Assembly (NCBI GenBank): GCA_049670505.1
Contig: JBATTK010000029.1
Span: 1-17,911 of the forward strand
Length of the DNA stretch: 17,911 bases
Reading direction: 5' to 3'
From: JBATTK01 sp049670505
GTDB lineage: Bacteria > Bacteroidota > Bacteroidia > Flavobacteriales > Flavobacteriaceae
Shown: in pieces, positions 14,299 to 17,911 of the stretch
How the letters are laid out: each line of letters begins with the position of its first letter
Numbering within the stretch: position 1 is the first letter of the stretch
Notes under the pieces: generated by a model
What the model saw: only the letters and a program-made list of their open reading frames with translations
Database searches by the model: none
Told to the model about the DNA's origin: nothing
Made by a program: the position numbers and the translations under genes

Positions 14299-15300
14299 AT
14301 GGAAGAAAATACTACTATCGATATCAGTGCCGTGAACGAGAAAATTGAAAAGGAGAGTGCTTTTATAGATTTGCTCATAATAGAAATGAACAAAGTGATC
14401 GTAGGCCAAAAATATATGGTAGAACGATTGCTCATTGGATTATTGGGGCAGGGCCACATCTTATTGGAAGGTGTTCCCGGATTGGCAAAGACCTTGGCCA
14501 TTAATACACTTGCCAAGGCGGTAAAGGGAAGTTTTAGTAGAATTCAGTTTACTCCGGATTTATTGCCCGCCGATGTTACGGGTACCATGATCTATAATAT
14601 GAAGGAAAATGATTTTTCCATAAAGAAAGGGCCCATTTTTGCCAATTTTGTTTTAGCCGATGAAATAAACCGTGCTCCGGCCAAGGTGCAGTCGGCCTTA
14701 TTGGAAGCTATGCAAGAAAAGCAAGTGACCATCGGTGATGAAACCTTTATTTTGGATAAACCTTTTTTGGTAATGGCCACCCAAAACCCTGTAGAACAAG
14801 AAGGAACATATCCATTACCGGAAGCCCAAGTAGACAGGTTTATGCTGAAAACGGTAATTGATTATCCTAAGATGAACGAGGAGCAGTTGATTATGCGACA
14901 AAACCTTCTAGGGGCATACGAGGCCGTTAACCCCGTTGTGACCCTTAAGCAGATCCTAAGCGCCCAACAAGCAGTAAGGGAAGTCTACATGGATGAAAAA
15001 ATAGAGAAATATATATTAGATCTGGTCTTCGCTACCCGTTATCCGGAGAAATACAACTTAGAAAATCTAAAACCCTTGATCAGTTTTGGGGCTTCTCCCC
15101 GTGGAAGTATCAACTTGGGCAATGCGGCCAAATGCTATGCTTTTATAAAAAGGAGGGGTTATGTTGTCCCCGAAGACGTAAGGGCGGTGGTTCATGATGT
15201 ACTAAGACACAGAATAGGCATTACATACGAGGCAGAGGCAGAAAATATTACTTCAGAGGAAATCATCAATAAAATCGTAAACGAAATTGAAGTGCCTTAA
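14299..15300 (+). CDS. MoxR-family AAA+ ATPase
   Basis: The 333-residue protein is a typical MoxR AAA_3 ATPase: Walker A GVPGLAKT at 58-65, Walker B FVLADEIN at 117-124 and sensor 1 ATQNP at 150-154. An Arg in EAQVDRF (about 170) and a C-terminal lid domain follow. MoxR ATPases act as cytoplasmic chaperone-like remodelers that work with VWA-domain partners. Here the DUF58 protein follows after 109 bases and a BatD-like membrane protein comes next. This order matches the start of the Bat (Bacteroides aerotolerance) locus of Bacteroidota. The length and start are normal. Confidence 0.93.
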   Translation: MEENTTIDISAVNEKIEKESAFIDLLIIEMNKVIVGQKYMVERLLIGLLGQGHILLEGVPGLAKTLAINTLAKAVKGSFSRIQFTPDLLPADVTGTMIYNMKENDFSIKKGPIFANFVLADEINRAPAKVQSALLEAMQEKQVTIGDETFILDKPFLVMATQNPVEQEGTYPLPEAQVDRFMLKTVIDYPKMNEEQLIMRQNLLGAYEAVNPVVTLKQILSAQQAVREVYMDEKIEKYILDLVFATRYPEKYNLENLKPLISFGASPRGSINLGNAAKCYAFIKRRGYVVPEDVRAVVHDVLRHRIGITYEAEAENITSEEIINKIVNEIEVP

Positions 15301-15311
15301 AAAGTCGGCAC

Positions 15312-15403
15312 AGGCAGTATTACAATTGCCTCACACAGCAAAACAAAACTACCACCCTATTGAAAATAGAATCATTGGTACTGCCTACTGAAAACTGCTT
15401 ACT
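15312..15403. repeat. Small inverted and direct repeats in the MoxR-DUF58 gap
   Basis: aggcagta (15312-15319) has its exact reverse complement at 15379-15386. Overlapping the right arm, actgcctact (15380-15389) recurs as actgcttact (15394-15403) with one change and a 14-base period. Such ctgcctactg-type short repeats are seen between genes in many Flavobacteriaceae. In this position they could form an RNA stem that tunes expression between the two genes. Confidence 0.45.
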
Positions 15404-15409
15404 ATAAAG

Positions 15410-16276
15410 ATGGATACCAAGGAATTACTTAAAAAAGTTCGTAAGATCGAGATAAAGACAAGACGTCTTTCCGACCATATTTTTGGTGGGGAGTACCACT
15501 CTACCTTTAAGGGAAGGGGTATGACCTTTAGCGAAGTCCGTCAATACCAATTCGGTGATGATGTCCGAAGTATCGATTGGAACGTTACGGCCCGTTACAA
15601 TGAGCCTTTTGTAAAAGTTTTTGAAGAAGAACGGGAACTTACCATGATGCTTATGGTGGATGTGAGTGGATCCGAACTTTTTGGCACTACGAATCAATTT
15701 AAAAAGGAAATTATTACGGAGATATCCGCAACCCTGGCATTTTCCGCCATGCAAAATAATGATAAAGCGGGTCTTATTTTGTTCTCCGATGAAGTAGAGC
15801 TTTTTATTCCCCCAAAAAAGGGCAAAAGTCATGTGCTACGGATTATTAGGGAACTTTTGGAGTTTACCCCCAAAAGCAAGGAAACCGATATAGCCGAGGC
15901 GTTAAAGTACCTAACCAATGTTATGAAAAAAAAGGCCATTGTTTTTGTGCTTTCCGATTTCATGGCCGACGGTTACGAAAGAACCTTAAAAATAACGGGA
16001 AACAAACATGATGTCACAGGTATACGGATATACGATAAAAGGGAAGAGACCATTCCTAATATAGGTATGGTACAAATGCAGGATGCAGAGACCGGTGACT
16101 TACGATTAATAAACACACAATCTAAAAAAGTCCGTTCGTCCTACAGGAAATACTATCTGGAAAAGGTAGATTATTTTCAGGAAACCTTTACAAAATCCGG
16201 TTGTGGTATTCTTAGTTGTAGGGTAGACGAAAGTTATGTAAAGAAATTATTGAGTTATTTTAAGCGACGAGGATAA
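15410..16276 (+). CDS. DUF58 (VWA-like) protein
   Basis: The 288-residue protein is a DUF58 family member. It has the conserved N-terminal segment GEYHSTFKGRGMTFSEVRQY, then FGDDVRSIDWNVTAR (49-62). A VWA-like fold with a MIDAS motif DVSGS (84-88) follows. Metal-dependent binding of a protein partner is expected. No transmembrane segment is seen, so it is cytoplasmic, probably a client or adaptor for the MoxR ATPase encoded just upstream. The BatD-like gene starts five bases after its stop. Confidence 0.9.
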   Translation: MDTKELLKKVRKIEIKTRRLSDHIFGGEYHSTFKGRGMTFSEVRQYQFGDDVRSIDWNVTARYNEPFVKVFEEERELTMMLMVDVSGSELFGTTNQFKKEIITEISATLAFSAMQNNDKAGLILFSDEVELFIPPKKGKSHVLRIIRELLEFTPKSKETDIAEALKYLTNVMKKKAIVFVLSDFMADGYERTLKITGNKHDVTGIRIYDKREETIPNIGMVQMQDAETGDLRLINTQSKKVRSSYRKYYLEKVDYFQETFTKSGCGILSCRVDESYVKKLLSYFKRRG

Positions 16277-16279
16277 TAC

Positions 16280-16312
16280 GAATGAAGAATTTAGAATTTA
16301 GAATGAAGAATT
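16280..16312 (+). repeat. In-frame 21-base direct repeat at the BatD-like start
   Basis: gaatgaagaatt occurs at 16280-16291 and again at 16301-16312, a period of 21 bases (seven codons) that duplicates the ATG. The stretch between is also gaattta-rich, like the low-complexity sequence often found between flavobacterial genes. Confidence 0.5.
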
Positions 16313-17911
16313 ATATCCCATATTTAATGGGACATGCTGTTTTATGCATGTTCTTCCTCACTACGTTCCAGAGTATTGCCCAATCCAAACCTCCCGTTAA
16401 CTCAGAAATTGATACCACTTTCATTAAGATAGGGGAACAAATTAAATACAAGATTACGGTTGAGACGGATTCTACGGATTCGGTTTTTTTCCCGGAAGGG
16501 CAAACTTTTTCCCCATTGGAGATGGTAGAAGCTTTTGAAACGGACACCACCCGCAAGAAGGATAGATTCGTGTTACAAAAAATCTATGCGCTTACACAGT
16601 TCGATTCAGGGGTCTATACCATTCCGCAACAACGTATCGCTATTAACGAGAAACCGTTCTTTACGGATTCCGTTAGGGTTAATGTAGCTACTGTTCCCGT
16701 AGATACCCTTACCCAGAAGATGTATGATATCAAGTCCCTTATTCCGGTAGAAAAAAGCTATTCCAAGCTTTGGATGACATTACTACTGATTGTATTGGGA
16801 TTGTTGCTCGTAGGCGGATTAGTGTACTGGTTCGTATTCCGTAAAAAGCCCTTGACCGAAGAGGAAAAAGAAGCCTTGTTACCGCCATATGACAGAGCAC
16901 TTTTAGAATTAAAACGATTGGAAAACTCCAAATACCTTATACAGGACGAGTATAAGCAATACTATTCCGAACTCACGGATATTGTACGTTCCTATTTAGA
17001 GGAAGATGCACATGTTTCGGCCATGGAGAGTACCACAAATCAATTGATCGATAAACTGGAAATGCTAAAGGATGCCGGAGACTTGAAACTGGAAGATGAT
17101 ACCATCCATCAATTTAAAAGAATATTACAGACTGCCGATCTTGTAAAGTTCGCCAAATCCAAACCCCCTACATCAACGGCGGAACAGCACAGAAAATCCA
17201 TTGAGCAAATTGTAATAAAGACCAAGGAAGCCTTACCGGAGCCCACGGAGGAAGAATTAATGGAGCAGCAGGAATATCAAGAAGAGCTCGAACGCAAAAA
17301 ACAACGAAAAAAAGTTATTATTACCGCAGCCACTGCGGTTGGGTTATTGTTGATTTCTAGTATTGTGGTAGTGAGTTATTATGGTTTTGGCTATGTAAAA
17401 GACACGGTCCTGGGGCATCCTACCAAAGAATTATTGGATGGCGAGTGGGTTTCCAGTTCGTATGGATATCCGCCGATAAACATAGAAACCCCCCAAGTGC
17501 TGACCCGGCAGGAAATTAAACTACCCCCCGAGGCCAAGGCCGATATTAAGGAATTACAAACGTTTATGTATAGAAGTTCTATAGGATTGTTCACTATAGC
17601 CACTTCCTCTACCACGTTTACCGAGCTTGCAGAACCCGACTTTGACAAGACCATTGAACAATTATTAAAAGGTTTTGAGGATAAAGGAGCTAAAAATATA
17701 ATTACCAAACAGGAAGAATATACCACTCCCGCCGGAGTAAAAGGTATAAAGACCTACGGCAGTGGAAAATTTGCTGTCCCAGAATCCAAGGAATTGGTAA
17801 AAGGAAAATATATTATCCTAAGTTTTGGAGGTAAAGGTTTTCAACAACAGCTACTATTATCATGGTTAGATGATGATACCTATGCAGAGGAAATTGTAGA
17901 TAGGATTTTAA
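16282..17911 (+). CDS. BatD-like membrane protein, 3' end outside the window
   Basis: The frame is open from the ATG at 16282 to the last base, giving 543 residues without a stop. Order of parts: signal peptide (after a repeated start, MKNLEFRMKN, ending near QSIAQ), a periplasmic beta-rich domain of about 130 residues, and a transmembrane helix (about 163-186). A charged cytoplasmic stretch follows (about 187-343, with DRALLELKRLE and a C-terminal charged EEL/KKQRKK region), then a second internal transmembrane helix (about 345-372) and an outer domain that continues past the window. The N-terminal half resembles BatD/DUF4381-type proteins encoded with MoxR and DUF58. The domain after the last helix is not recognised. 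Met8 (16303) is an equally good start and gives a cleaner signal peptide. It lies five bases after the DUF58 stop, so co-translation is likely. Confidence 0.75.
   Translation, partial: MKNLEFRMKNYIPYLMGHAVLCMFFLTTFQSIAQSKPPVNSEIDTTFIKIGEQIKYKITVETDSTDSVFFPEGQTFSPLEMVEAFETDTTRKKDRFVLQKIYALTQFDSGVYTIPQQRIAINEKPFFTDSVRVNVATVPVDTLTQKMYDIKSLIPVEKSYSKLWMTLLLIVLGLLLVGGLVYWFVFRKKPLTEEEKEALLPPYDRALLELKRLENSKYLIQDEYKQYYSELTDIVRSYLEEDAHVSAMESTTNQLIDKLEMLKDAGDLKLEDDTIHQFKRILQTADLVKFAKSKPPTSTAEQHRKSIEQIVIKTKEALPEPTEEELMEQQEYQEELERKKQRKKVIITAATAVGLLLISSIVVVSYYGFGYVKDTVLGHPTKELLDGEWVSSSYGYPPINIETPQVLTRQEIKLPPEAKADIKELQTFMYRSSIGLFTIATSSTTFTELAEPDFDKTIEQLLKGFEDKGAKNIITKQEEYTTPAGVKGIKTYGSGKFAVPESKELVKGKYIILSFGGKGFQQQLLLSWLDDDTYAEEIVDRIL

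Noticed and set aside
1..17911. CRISPR arrays, tRNA or rRNA genes, integrases, riboswitches
   Set aside because: No regularly spaced repeats, cloverleaf-type sequence, rRNA-like blocks or recombinase motifs were seen on either strand.

Overview
The window looks like chromosomal DNA of a marine-type member of the Flavobacteriaceae (Bacteroidota). The evidence is the AT-rich base composition, TAnnTTTG-type -7 promoter boxes, weak or absent Shine-Dalgarno sequences, a MoxR/DUF58/Bat-like locus, an OmpA plus helix-hairpin-helix gene pair, and several proteins typical of that family. No rRNA, tRNA, CRISPR array, transposase or phage gene is visible. Species cannot be assigned from the sequence alone.

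Layout. (1) Positions 2-161 form a long imperfect palindromic element. It abuts a secreted SnoaL/NTF2-like gene (about 171-593) that has no good start codon. (2) An ALDH7-type aldehyde dehydrogenase (668-2221) stands alone and is followed by two strong hairpins. (3) A two-gene plus-strand unit encodes a membrane-anchored OmpA-like protein with a duplicated domain and a membrane-anchored helix-hairpin-helix protein (2590-4079). (4) A four-gene minus-strand unit (8267 down to 4221) encodes, in transcription order, an SPFH protein fused to a GYF_2 domain, a double zinc-ribbon tail-anchored protein of the Bacillus YdjG type, a PPP-like metallophosphoesterase and a soluble acyl-ACP desaturase. (5) A divergent plus-strand sucrose module encodes fructokinase and amylosucrase (8453-11342), with a promoter and a palindromic operator candidate upstream. 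(6) A minus-strand unit (14138 down to 11339) encodes an aldo/keto reductase, a short-chain dehydrogenase and an AlbA_2 (Schlafen-type) protein, with 4-base overlaps. (7) A plus-strand MoxR ATPase, a DUF58 protein and a three-membrane-segment BatD-like protein start a Bat-type operon that leaves the window at 17911.

How the genes may work together. Amylosucrase splits sucrose, moving glucose onto an alpha-glucan and releasing fructose, which the adjacent fructokinase would phosphorylate. The SPFH and zinc-ribbon proteins resemble the Bacillus subtilis YdjI/YdjG pair that works with PspA at stressed membranes. Their linkage to a phosphatase and a fatty-acyl desaturase suggests a membrane-quality or membrane-fluidity response module. 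This is the most interesting system-level hypothesis in the window. MoxR and DUF58 proteins normally act as a chaperone-like ATPase/VWA pair with the membrane Bat proteins.
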